Shown in pieces: positions 1 through 7,315 of a stretch of 64,000 nucleotides of DNA (the first letter of the stretch is position 1; every line of letters starts with the position of its first letter). The notes below the pieces were generated by a model that saw only the letters and a list, made by a program, of their open reading frames with translations, was not told the DNA's origin and ran no database searches. The position numbers and the translations under genes are program-made. The stretch covers positions 62,001 through 126,000 of the forward strand of contig CALUVR010000001.1 of assembly GCA_944324285.1 (NCBI GenBank). The letters run 5' to 3'. The stretch is from Candidatus Gastranaerophilales bacterium (GTDB lineage: Bacteria > Cyanobacteriota > Vampirovibrionia > Gastranaerophilales > Gastranaerophilaceae).

Positions 1-31
1 GTCCACAAATCCCAATATCTGTATTTTATGA

Positions 32-54
32 TATAATAAATTTTAAAAAAGGGA
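32..54 (+). promoter_or_regulatory. Probable promoter -10 box and RBS for the eda operon
   Basis: A TATAAT box lies at 32-37 and a purine-rich SD (AAAGGGAT) ends 6 nt before the eda ATG at 61. The -35 region would fall at about 9-14, where no good TTGACA match is seen, so the promoter call is tentative. Confidence 0.4.
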
Positions 55-60
55 TAGATT

Positions 61-669
61 ATGACAAAAAATTTAATTAATCTTCTGGCAAAAGAGAAGG
101 TATTTCCTATTATTAGGAAGAAAAATCCGCAGGAAGTATTGGATATTGCGCATGCATTAATAGATGGCGGAATTCAGGTTCTTGAAATAAATGTGGAAAA
201 TCCAAAGATTTATTCAGCAATAGCGGAAATTTCCAAAAATGCTACAGTTTGTGCGGGCGGCATAATAACAACCCTGCAGGCTAATACGGCGCTTCAATCC
301 GGAGCAGCTATTTTATCTTCTCCGATATTTCACATGAATCTTGTTAAATTATCAAAAGATAAACAGGTTCCGTTTATTGCAGGTGCCTCAACCGCTAACG
401 AAGCCTATGACGCCTGGAAAGCAAGGGTTCCTTTGATAAAATTATATCCTATAACAGCACTCGGAGGAGCCTTGTATGTTGAAGATTTGTTAAGACCAAT
501 GCCGTTTTTAAATGTCATGGCTCAGGGAAATGTTAAGTTGTCAGAAGTTCCGGCTTATATCAAAGCCGGTGCGCTTGCTGTCGGCGTCGGACGCAACTTT
601 TATGAAGGATATTCTTTCTCCGAAATTTCAAAACGCGCAGCCAATATTATTAAGGAATTGAAAGGTTAG
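61..669 (+). CDS. eda: KDPG/KHG aldolase (2-dehydro-3-deoxyphosphogluconate aldolase)
   Basis: Class I aldolase of the Entner-Doudoroff/uronate route, cleaving 2-keto-3-deoxy-6-phosphogluconate to pyruvate and glyceraldehyde-3-phosphate in the cytoplasm. At 202 aa it has the usual family length. Visible family features are the GGIxVLEI strand with the acid/base glutamate near residue 42, the CAGGI loop, and LIKLYP with the Schiff-base lysine near residue 127. The next gene starts one base after its stop and is a KDG-type sugar kinase, so substrate and product of the pair match. KHG (4-hydroxy-2-oxoglutarate) cleavage is a possible additional activity; the family assignment itself is firm. Confidence 0.9.
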   Translation: MTKNLINLLAKEKVFPIIRKKNPQEVLDIAHALIDGGIQVLEINVENPKIYSAIAEISKNATVCAGGIITTLQANTALQSGAAILSSPIFHMNLVKLSKDKQVPFIAGASTANEAYDAWKARVPLIKLYPITALGGALYVEDLLRPMPFLNVMAQGNVKLSEVPAYIKAGALAVGVGRNFYEGYSFSEISKRAANIIKELKG

Positions 670-670
670 T

Positions 671-1612
671 ATGGACGAAAAACTTGATATTGTAGCTATA
701 GGCGAAAGTTTAATAGAATTATCAAGCGATACAAGATTATCTTGCGCTGAATGTCTTTATAAATACTATGGCGGAGATGCTCTCGCAACTGCAATTGCCG
801 CACTCAGAGCCGGCTCAAAAGTAGGCTTCATTACAAGAGTGGGTAATGATGTGTTTAAAGATTATCTTATGGATAGCTGGCAGGCTGAAGGACTTGATAT
901 CTCGCAGGTTAAAATTGCAAATGAACAAAACGGTATCTACTTTATTGCACGTCCGCATGACGAAGAAAAAGAACTAGCCTATTATAGACGCAAGACGGCA
1001 CCTTCCAGACTTTCAATAGAAGATATTTCGGAAGATTATATAGAAAATTCCAAAGCTGTCTATTCAACCGGAAATGCTATGGCGCTTTCTTTATCTGCTG
1101 CAGAAGCTGTTTTAAAGGCATTTAAATTTGCAAAAGAAAAAAATATTACAACTGCTTTCGATCCGAATTATTCTTCAAGACTTTCTACCCCTGATGATGC
1201 AAGAGAAAATTTCAATAATATTATACCGTATGTAGATATCTTGTTTATGAACGATAAATACGACACAACTAATATCTTAGAAATTGATTCTGCGGAAAAT
1301 ATTATAAAAAGGCTTTGGGATTTAGGAAGTTCAACAGTAATAATAAAATCCAGCCAGAAGGGCGGCTATTATACCGGCTATAGCGGCAACGTCTACTTCA
1401 CGGAATTTTTTACAAAAGAGATAGTTGATACAACATGCACAGGTGATGCATTTAACGGCGGCTATCTTCATGCAATTACTAGCGGTTATACCCCGATTGA
1501 AGCTACAAAATTTGCCGCCGTAATTGCAGGATTGCAGGCTACAGGTATTGGCGCAATTAAATCTATTCCGTATAAAAATGATATAGAAGAAGCTTTGAAA
1601 GAGGTTATGTAA
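671..1612 (+). CDS. kdgK: PfkB-family sugar kinase, probably 2-keto-3-deoxygluconate kinase
   Basis: Ribokinase/PfkB fold kinase of 313 aa. The N-terminal GESLIEL strand and the glycine-rich stretch near residue 35 (GGDALATA) bind the sugar. The C-terminal DTTCTGDAF signature has the catalytic aspartate at residue 259. It would phosphorylate KDG to KDPG, the substrate of the aldolase one base upstream, so the two genes together form the lower KDG branch that handles sugar acids such as those from pectin or uronates. The stop overlaps the next start (TAATG), which suggests translational coupling with csaB. Specificity for KDG rather than another ketose or nucleoside is inferred from the neighbour, not from residues. 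Confidence 0.8.
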   Translation: MDEKLDIVAIGESLIELSSDTRLSCAECLYKYYGGDALATAIAALRAGSKVGFITRVGNDVFKDYLMDSWQAEGLDISQVKIANEQNGIYFIARPHDEEKELAYYRRKTAPSRLSIEDISEDYIENSKAVYSTGNAMALSLSAAEAVLKAFKFAKEKNITTAFDPNYSSRLSTPDDARENFNNIIPYVDILFMNDKYDTTNILEIDSAENIIKRLWDLGSSTVIIKSSQKGGYYTGYSGNVYFTEFFTKEIVDTTCTGDAFNGGYLHAITSGYTPIEATKFAAVIAGLQATGIGAIKSIPYKNDIEEALKEVM

Positions 1613-2631
1613 TGGGAAAAAACGTTACGGTTTCAGGCTATTACGGTTTTGATAACTTCGGTGATGAAGCAATTTTAGCCTGTATTGTAGATCATCTGCG
1701 CTCAAGAGGTTCAAATGTTGCCGTTATTTCAAATAACCCTAAAAAAACATCAGCTTTATTTCAGGTATTTTCTGTTAAAAATTTTAATTTACTTGCTGTG
1801 TTTGCACTTCTTGCAAATTCAGATGTTTTGATATCCGGAGGAGGTAGTTTGCTGCAGGATACAACAAGCTTTAAAAGTCTTTTGTATTATTCTCTTGTTA
1901 TTAAAATAGCTCAACTTTTAGGAAAACCTGTTATAATTTTTGCACAGGGTATAGGTCCTCTACAGAGAGAACGCTCTGAAAAAATAGTGAAAGGTTTGCT
2001 TGAAAAAGCTGCTCTAATCACAGTAAGGGATGAAAAAAGTCTGGAACGTGTAAAAAATTGGGGCTTAAATGCAAAACTTGTAAATGATCCCGTATTTTCT
2101 CTGGATTTGCCCCGGCATGATAAGGATTCCGGTATTGTCGGCATTCAACTTAGGGACTGCAAGACTATGAACGATGTCCTGCTCAACCGGCTTGCCGATA
2201 AGATTGTAAGTGAATTTCCGGATAAAAAAATTGAACTGTATGCATTCCAAAAATCAATTGATTTGAAAATTTGCAAAACATTTGAAAAAATGCTTAAATT
2301 AAGAGCGCCTGAAATTCAGACGGAAATTCTGCATTCACTCTCGCAGATTGATTTCATAATAAAAATTTCAAAGCTTGATTATATGATAGCAATGAGATTT
2401 CATGCCGTTCTTGTAGCAATAAAAGCTGGTGTTAAGACACTTGCGATAAACTATGACACAAAAGTTATGAAACTTGCATACGAAGCTCTGGTTCCGATAC
2501 TAACAATGAACGGTGATGACGATTATGACGAAGCTTTTGAAAAAATGAAAAAATTAGATAGCAAGAAACTTTTAGCGTTTGCTAATAACAAGCCGTTTGA
2601 ATGGGGCGTATTTGACCCGTTAATTTCTTAA
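1612..2631 (+). CDS. csaB: CsaB-type polysaccharide pyruvyl transferase
   Basis: Polysaccharide pyruvyl-transferase family, 339 aa. The N-terminus GYYGFDNFGDEAIL is the family hallmark. ISGGGSLLQD, the AQGIGPL loop, a RDEKSLE segment and the late AMRFHAV motif follow in the expected order. CsaB enzymes add ketal-linked pyruvate from PEP to cell-wall polymers, which creates the ligand for SLH domains. An SLH protein is encoded at 24.1-25.4 kb of this window, consistent with that role. The start codon overlaps the kdgK stop. It converges with the EF-hand gene only 6 bases away, with no obvious terminator between them. Confidence 0.85.
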   Translation: MGKNVTVSGYYGFDNFGDEAILACIVDHLRSRGSNVAVISNNPKKTSALFQVFSVKNFNLLAVFALLANSDVLISGGGSLLQDTTSFKSLLYYSLVIKIAQLLGKPVIIFAQGIGPLQRERSEKIVKGLLEKAALITVRDEKSLERVKNWGLNAKLVNDPVFSLDLPRHDKDSGIVGIQLRDCKTMNDVLLNRLADKIVSEFPDKKIELYAFQKSIDLKICKTFEKMLKLRAPEIQTEILHSLSQIDFIIKISKLDYMIAMRFHAVLVAIKAGVKTLAINYDTKVMKLAYEALVPILTMNGDDDYDEAFEKMKKLDSKKLLAFANNKPFEWGVFDPLIS

Positions 2632-2637
2632 GGCTTA

Positions 2638-3624
2638 TTATTCTTCTTCCTGTTCTCGTTCAGCGCCATCTGCCCCGTCAGCACTATCTGCGCCATCTGT
2701 AGCAGGAGTGTTGCCAAACAGTCTTGTATATTCAGTTCTGAGTATCATATCCATAGTTGTACTTGTGCCGTCCATAAGGCTGCTTCCGCCTTCTGTTACT
2801 TCTTGGGCTGTAATTTTGCCGTCGCGTGAGCCGCTCATTGCATCATAGGTGCTTAATGTTGCAGCCATTTCTTTCCAGTCGATTTTGCCGTCACCATTCT
2901 GGTCTATTTTACCGAATGCAATTTTCGAAAGTGCTTTATACTCAGTTTTGTCAGCATCAGTTGCGTCTGCACCTAAATCTGATGCTATATTATAATTTGC
3001 AAATTCTTCTTCTGTTATTTCGTTATCTTTATTGCCTGATTTTTCGTCAATGTGCGCGATATAGGATTTTGCGAAATTCGATACATACTGCGTATATTCC
3101 TGTTTTTTCTCATCGCCTTCAGCTTTTCCTTCCCAATCAGACATAACAAACTGGGTAGCTTTGCCTGCTTTTGAATGTTCTTCAAACTGTTCACCAAGCT
3201 CAGTCGGATGTGATGTAAATTTTTCAGCAGCTTCGTTATTAGTCGGGTCTAAACGTTGCGGCTCACCCTGAGTCTGTGTAAGAAGTGGATTTTGATATCC
3301 GGGCATCATAAACAATCCGTTGCCGCCCTGAGCTTTTAACATTTCACCAAGAGCGTAGCCTTGTCCGTAAGCTTGTCCGACAGCCATCTGAGTTGAGTAT
3401 CCTCCCATCATACCCATCATGCCGCCCATTCCGTAACCGTAGCCGCCCATTGCAGGATAACCCATTCCGCAGCCCATGGTTCCGAAACTTCCGCAGCTCC
3501 AGATACTTCCGCCGCTGCAAGGGGAATTTAAGGTTTTGGCTGCCAGATAAAATGTGCCTGTCTGTAAGGTACTTTGTCCTATTTTCATTAACGTGTCGCC
3601 CAAATTGTTCAGACTAAAACCCAT
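2638..3624 (-). CDS. EF-hand protein with Gly/Met-rich N-terminal region
   Basis: 328 aa without a clear signal peptide. Residues about 45-85 are unusually rich in Gly, Met and Tyr with three Cys (for example MGGYGYGMGGMMGMMGG), a low-complexity, possibly self-associating segment. A canonical EF-hand loop, DQNGDGKIDWKE, sits near residue 240, and a second degenerate loop (about 195-206) plus a short DGKITAQE segment follow. The tail is acidic (DGADSADGADGAE). Calcium binding is a fair inference; the biological role is unknown. A strong SD (AAGGAT) and a promoter-like element shared with other lineage-specific genes lie just upstream (3648-3684). Confidence 0.75.
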   Translation of the reverse strand: MGFSLNNLGDTLMKIGQSTLQTGTFYLAAKTLNSPCSGGSIWSCGSFGTMGCGMGYPAMGGYGYGMGGMMGMMGGYSTQMAVGQAYGQGYALGEMLKAQGGNGLFMMPGYQNPLLTQTQGEPQRLDPTNNEAAEKFTSHPTELGEQFEEHSKAGKATQFVMSDWEGKAEGDEKKQEYTQYVSNFAKSYIAHIDEKSGNKDNEITEEEFANYNIASDLGADATDADKTEYKALSKIAFGKIDQNGDGKIDWKEMAATLSTYDAMSGSRDGKITAQEVTEGGSSLMDGTSTTMDMILRTEYTRLFGNTPATDGADSADGADGAEREQEEE

Positions 3625-3647
3625 AATAAATCCTTATACTTTATACT

Positions 3648-3684
3648 CTATATATATAAAGATTATATGCGTAAATAAATTGCC
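3648..3684 (-). promoter_or_regulatory. Shared promoter-like element (GCAATTT-N14-CTTTATATATATAG)
   Basis: Read on the minus strand, GGCAATTTA is followed after exactly 14 bases by CTTTATATATATAG. The arrangement and spacing are the same as in front of 19985, 21012 and 49952. It ends about 23 bases before the EF-hand protein start. It could be the -35/-10 pair of an alternative sigma factor. Confidence 0.5.
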
Positions 3685-3741
3685 AAATTTAGCGGTTCAA
3701 TGTTAATATTTTGTAATATAATAAAAAGCAAAAGAATATTA

Positions 3742-3770
3742 TTGACATTAATCAATCTTTTAGCTATGAT
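3742..3770 (+). promoter_or_regulatory. Sigma70 promoter of the tRNA-Leu leader transcript
   Basis: TTGACA at 3742-3747, a 17-base spacer and TATGAT at 3765-3770: a near-consensus vegetative promoter. Transcription would begin near 3777 and read through three tandem structured repeats into tRNA-Leu, ending at the hairpin at 4201-4229. Confidence 0.85.
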
Positions 3771-3798
3771 AAAATAGCTTGAAAATTTAATAGGTTGT

Positions 3799-3902
3799 CC
3801 TGGTGGCAAGGACTCCGGTTTTGATTAAATATCAAAAATGGAGGGAGGTAGATATCATCTACCAGTTCACTAGGAAAACTTTGGAAATAGAATGTTTCCA
3901 GC
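3799..3902 (+). ncRNA. Tandem structured RNA repeat, copy 1 (tRNA-Leu leader)
   Basis: About 104 nt. The sequence predicts a three-way junction. P1 pairs 3799-3806 with 3867-3874. P2 is CTCC..TTTTGAT/ATCAAAA..GGAG. P3 is GGTAGAT-atc-ATCTACC (3847-3863). A linker hairpin GGAAA-N7-TTTCC follows. P1 keeps pairing despite base changes relative to copy 2. The family is not one I recognise. Confidence 0.7.
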
Positions 3903-4008
3903 CCTGGTGGCAAGGACTCCGGTTTTGATTAAGTAATCAAAAATGGAGGGTAGGTAGATATCATCTACCAGTTCGCCAGGAAAACTTAGGAAATAGAATG
4001 TTTCCAGC
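3903..4008 (+). ncRNA. Tandem structured RNA repeat, copy 2 (tRNA-Leu leader)
   Basis: About 106 nt and nearly identical to copy 1. P1 pairs 3903-3910 with 3973-3980 (8 bp including wobbles). P2 carries a one-base insertion that lengthens the stem to TTTTGATT/AATCAAAA. P3 is unchanged. The copy starts with GCCCTGGTGGC at 3901-3911, the same 11 bases as the 5' end of the tRNA downstream. Confidence 0.7.
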
Positions 4009-4109
4009 CCTGGTGGCAAGGACTCCGGTTTTGATTAAGTATCAAAAATGGAGGGAAGGTAGACGCCGTCTACCGGTCCGCCAGAAAATCGCTGAAAATT
4101 AATATGCCT
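4009..4109 (+). ncRNA. Tandem structured RNA repeat, copy 3 (tRNA-Leu leader)
   Basis: About 101 nt. P3 has become GGTAGAC-gcc-GTCTACC (4058-4074). Its seventh base pair has changed from T-A to C-G on both sides relative to copies 1 and 2, a true compensatory change. P1 pairs 4010-4016 with 4078-4084. The linker hairpin is degraded. The copy abuts the tRNA in register with the 103-106 nt repeat period. Confidence 0.7.
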
Positions 4110-4196
4110 GCCCTGGTGGCGGAATCGGTAGACGCGTTGGACTTAAAATCCAATTGGGTTAATCACTCAGTGCCAGTTCAAGTCTGGCCCAGGGCA
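4110..4196 (+). tRNA. tRNA-Leu (anticodon UAA)
   Basis: 87 nt class II tRNA. The acceptor stem GCCCTGG pairs with CCAGGGC and the discriminator is A. The anticodon stem TTGGA/TCCAA has loop CTTAAAA with anticodon TAA at 4144-4146. A long variable arm follows, and the T arm is GCCAG-TTCAAGT-CTGGC. CCA is not encoded. It is transcribed from the promoter at 3742 behind three structured repeats. Confidence 0.97.
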
Positions 4197-4200
4197 TTTT

Positions 4201-4229
4201 TAAAGGAGGTTTTTGTAACCTCCTTTTTT
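4201..4229 (+). terminator. Intrinsic terminator after tRNA-Leu
   Basis: AAAGGAGGTT, a short loop and AACCTCCTTTTTT form a strong hairpin with a T run directly after the tRNA. It also lies just beyond the stop of the convergent patatin gene. Confidence 0.9.
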
Positions 4230-4233
4230 AGTA

Positions 4234-5430
4234 TTATTCTTGAGCTAAAAATTCTTTATATTCAGCCACCTTATTATAAATTTTTATCAAAAGCTGTTCA
4301 AGTGTGCAAAAAATGAATTTTTCATTTTTTAGTTTTGCTTTACCAAATAAAGGCGGGTAAATAATACTTTCAAATAAAGCGTTTTTGAAGTCCCTGAGCA
4401 TAATGTAGTCATTTTGGTCAATAATTGATACGTAATCGCACAGGTATGTAAATAATTCAGCAAGAATACATTTAGCTTTATTAACATTGTCAGACTTAAG
4501 ATTTTTCTGAACCTTTTTTAGGTCGGTTTCTATCTGCTGATAAATGGAAAGAAATTTTTCTTTCTTTTTTGGTAAAACTTTTTTAAAGTAATCAATAGTC
4601 TGCTGGTAACCGGCTTTCATAAGTTTCTCTCTTTTTTCTGCAGCAAGATTAAAATCAACAATATTGATGTCGCCTGTATTTATAACAATGTAATCATATT
4701 TGTCTTTATCGTTATAAATATCCATTATGAATTCGGTTGCAATAATTGTGGCATAACTATAGAGTGAATTAATATATTCAATAGTATTTTTTTCGTTTCC
4801 TTCAAAGTCGCCTTCAAGTCGGAATTCAAGAATTCTAGAGTTTTGCGGCTGAAGATTTTTGGATAACTTCCACATAGGTGAGCTTTTTTGCAAATCGCCG
4901 TCAACCAGTACTCTATTATTATATTCGTAAGGCTTCATAAGCCCCGGCATGCCGCATGAAATTCTTATAGCGGTAGCAACTTCAAAATCAGGAGTTTCGG
5001 ATTTAGAAAATTCCTTACATTCAAAGCTTGATAAATCTGTTGTAATAATTACGAGGTTTTTGTCTAAATCATTGAAGGTTACAGCTTTATGGGAGCCTTT
5101 TTTATAGCTTTCTCCATAGAATTTTTGCTCAATTAAATCTCTAATCCAGTCGAGAAATACTTCTCCTTTGCTAAGTGCAAACTGTGGACCTATAGCGAAT
5201 TGTAAATCTCTGAATAGTTCAAAATTAACCTGAAGAAATATGTCTTTTAATTCCGCAGCGTCATAACCTACAGCAACTAATCCGGCAAGTACCGAGCCTA
5301 CAGAGGAGCCGGCAACAATATTGGGATTAATTCCGAGTTCTTCCATGGCTTTAACTGTACCACAGTATGCTGCGCCCCTTATTGCGCCGCCGCCGAATAA
5401 ACATGCATAATCAAAAGATTTGTTTTTCAT
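4234..5430 (-). CDS. Patatin-like phospholipase
   Basis: 398 aa. The patatin domain occupies about the first 215 residues. The oxyanion motif GGGAIRG is at 13-19, the nucleophile elbow GSSVG has Ser43, and the catalytic aspartate lies in VLVDGDL near residue 175, so the Ser-Asp dyad is complete. Such enzymes hydrolyse acyl chains from phospholipids or other esters at the membrane. The remaining 180 residues are helical, Lys/Asp-rich and unassigned. It starts 10 bases after the GT-C-like membrane protein stop, so the two are probably cotranscribed. No signal peptide is visible. Confidence 0.85.
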   Translation of the reverse strand: MKNKSFDYACLFGGGAIRGAAYCGTVKAMEELGINPNIVAGSSVGSVLAGLVAVGYDAAELKDIFLQVNFELFRDLQFAIGPQFALSKGEVFLDWIRDLIEQKFYGESYKKGSHKAVTFNDLDKNLVIITTDLSSFECKEFSKSETPDFEVATAIRISCGMPGLMKPYEYNNRVLVDGDLQKSSPMWKLSKNLQPQNSRILEFRLEGDFEGNEKNTIEYINSLYSYATIIATEFIMDIYNDKDKYDYIVINTGDINIVDFNLAAEKREKLMKAGYQQTIDYFKKVLPKKKEKFLSIYQQIETDLKKVQKNLKSDNVNKAKCILAELFTYLCDYVSIIDQNDYIMLRDFKNALFESIIYPPLFGKAKLKNEKFIFCTLEQLLIKIYNKVAEYKEFLAQE

Positions 5431-5440
5431 ATATATATTA

Positions 5441-6961
5441 TTATACTCTTTTTTTGAATTTTATATCTGTATCAAACAATGTATCTTTATAATATTGTAT
5501 ATCATCTGAAGGTTGTTTGTAATTTGTTTTAAGATTTTCTTTTTTTACAAATACGCCGAAATGTTTTCCTTCATAAATATTAGTCCAAATTTCTGATTTT
5601 TTTAATACACTATATACCGGATAATCGTTTTCAATAATCATGACATCCGGCGTGAATTTATCGAGAATTTCCTGCCAGTAAGGGAGTACAAGATAGAATT
5701 TTTTTAAAAGAGGGACCATTCCTTCATAGTAAACTTCTTCGTATCTTCCGTCCATATATATAAGATTATTCGGATAGAGTTTGTAAGCCGCATAGCTTCC
5801 AAGTCCAAAATTCACAAGCATTCTGCCTTTTATATTATTAATTTTGACAAATTCCACTTCTTTAACCGGATATGCGTACATATTTAGCGGAATTGAAATA
5901 TTCTTTATAAGAAGTGAAAATAGTGTCATGAGGATTAAGACGGTATAAAGTGCTTTGTCTTTCCAGTGTGGAAGTTTAATGTTTTTAATAAGATTATAAA
6001 AATCCTCATACCCGAAAATAGTTGCGGTAATTACGAAAAACGGAAGTAATTTAACTTTTGTGACAGCAAGATAAAGCGTTACCGCAAGAACTATAAATTT
6101 AGTTTTGTCAAGCCCGTTGTACCAATTTGAAAAGCTTTTGGCTTTCATTTTTATAATGTGAACCGCCTCAATCGCTATAATGGCAAACATAAAAAGCTTG
6201 AAGGGAATAAGTCTGAACAGGTATATTTTAGAAAATATTCCCCACCATTCGGCAACGTCGGGGCGCGGCATTGTATTTGCCATAAGGAGAAATTTTATAT
6301 AATCGAATCCCCAAGGATTAATCAAGAGTAGCGGCACCGAACAAGTCAGCGTTATAAGATATTTTTTAAAAGGTTTTTTATTTAGAAATTCCCCGAGTGC
6401 GTACATAAAAATCAGCCCGAGTCCTGAAACAACTCCGCCGTGAAGGTTATTCCACAGAATAAGGAGCGGAGGAATTAGATAAAGCGGTTTGTTAATATTT
6501 TTCCTTGCAAGTTCCAGAATATAAATAAACACCGTAAACAAAAGAAACGAAAATAAATGGCATCTTACGGGATTATTAAAATTGGCGGCAACCGCCATTA
6601 CCGGAAATATATAAAAAATAATATTAAAAGCGTTTTCTTCTGTTCTTAGTTTAATAATTTTAGATATTAAAAAGAAAATGCTGCAATATAAAATCCATTC
6701 AAGTATAATAAGACTGTATGGTCCAAAAAATTTAAGGAATACATAAAAGATTACGCCAGAGCCCCATTCGTGGTCATACCAGATGTGAGTAGGTGTATAG
6801 GAAAGGAAGTCTGATTTCAGAACCCCGCCGCCGTCAATTACACCCATGCCGGCTATTAACCTTGCCCACAGGTCAAAGTCAAAGTATTGCGCATTCGTAC
6901 AGATTGCGAATATAAGTAAAAAAAGTGTTCCATAAAATACTATAGTTTTCCACATATCCAT
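5441..6961 (-). CDS. Polytopic membrane protein, probable GT-C-type glycosyltransferase
   Basis: About 506 aa from the chosen start, with roughly ten hydrophobic segments and then a soluble C-terminal domain of about 110 residues. Near the N-terminus, a loop with FDLWARL and WYDHEWGSG has the acidic/aromatic character of the first extracytoplasmic loop of GT-C enzymes. The C-terminal part contains GLGSYAAYKLYP followed by MDGRYE, as in membrane proteins of the PMT/ArnT-like group. A longer reading start at 7030 would run through the terminator of the upstream gene, so MDMW at 6961 is preferred. Donor and acceptor are unknown; lipid-linked sugar transfer is an inference from the fold. Confidence 0.6.
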   Translation of the reverse strand: MDMWKTIVFYGTLFLLIFAICTNAQYFDFDLWARLIAGMGVIDGGGVLKSDFLSYTPTHIWYDHEWGSGVIFYVFLKFFGPYSLIILEWILYCSIFFLISKIIKLRTEENAFNIIFYIFPVMAVAANFNNPVRCHLFSFLLFTVFIYILELARKNINKPLYLIPPLLILWNNLHGGVVSGLGLIFMYALGEFLNKKPFKKYLITLTCSVPLLLINPWGFDYIKFLLMANTMPRPDVAEWWGIFSKIYLFRLIPFKLFMFAIIAIEAVHIIKMKAKSFSNWYNGLDKTKFIVLAVTLYLAVTKVKLLPFFVITATIFGYEDFYNLIKNIKLPHWKDKALYTVLILMTLFSLLIKNISIPLNMYAYPVKEVEFVKINNIKGRMLVNFGLGSYAAYKLYPNNLIYMDGRYEEVYYEGMVPLLKKFYLVLPYWQEILDKFTPDVMIIENDYPVYSVLKKSEIWTNIYEGKHFGVFVKKENLKTNYKQPSDDIQYYKDTLFDTDIKFKKRV

Positions 6962-6987
6962 AAGACAAATTTTACCATAAAAAAGAA

Positions 6988-7018
6988 AAAAGCAGACCGG
7001 TTTGCAGGTCTGCTTTTC
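6988..7018 (-). terminator. Intrinsic terminator of the 66-aa protein gene
   Basis: On the minus strand AAAAGCAGACC, a loop and GGTCTGCTTTTTTC form a hairpin with a T run 20 bases after the stop at 7037. It separates that gene from the membrane protein gene. Confidence 0.8.
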
Positions 7019-7036
7019 GTAAATTTCCAATATAAG

Positions 7037-7237
7037 TTAACTTTCAGCGACAACCGTTGTTATTAAATCCCCGTAATTATTAACGTGTCCGTCAGTTTCA
7101 AGAATAATGTAATTGAGTTCAGGATCTTCTTTTATGGCTTTTTCCGCAACAGCTTTTGCCTCATCAAGGTCGGTATATTCACCGATTAAAGCTCTTGAAA
7201 ATTCTGAATAATCCCTTTCTGTGTAAACGTGATACAT
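7037..7237 (-). CDS. Small conserved hypothetical protein (66 aa)
   Basis: 66 aa, soluble and acidic, beginning MYHVYTERDYSEF and ending TTVVAES. The central segment DLDEAKAVAEKAIKEDP looks like an amphipathic helix followed by a beta strand (NYIILETDG), a compact alpha/beta fold. No catalytic motif is seen. A strong SD (AAGGAG, 9 bases before the ATG) and a dedicated terminator show it is a real, independently transcribed gene. Its function is not recognisable. Confidence 0.75.
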   Translation of the reverse strand: MYHVYTERDYSEFSRALIGEYTDLDEAKAVAEKAIKEDPELNYIILETDGHVNNYGDLITTVVAES

Positions 7238-7315
7238 AATCTTACTCCTTTCTCATTTAACATATATTTTACTACAAAATAATATTCGTGTTACAATCAA
7301 ATTGAGGGATATAAT

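Noticed and set aside
3799-4109. CRISPR array
   Set aside because: The 103-106 nt units are near-identical throughout, with no variable spacers and no cas genes; internal pairing indicates structured RNA.
3799-4109. Tandem riboswitch aptamers
   Set aside because: No match to the conserved cores I know for glycine, guanidine, THF, c-di-GMP or purine riboswitches, and the downstream gene is a tRNA, not a metabolic gene.
4104-4316. Open frame reading through tRNA-Leu and its terminator
   Set aside because: It consists of tRNA and terminator sequence translated by chance; no SD.
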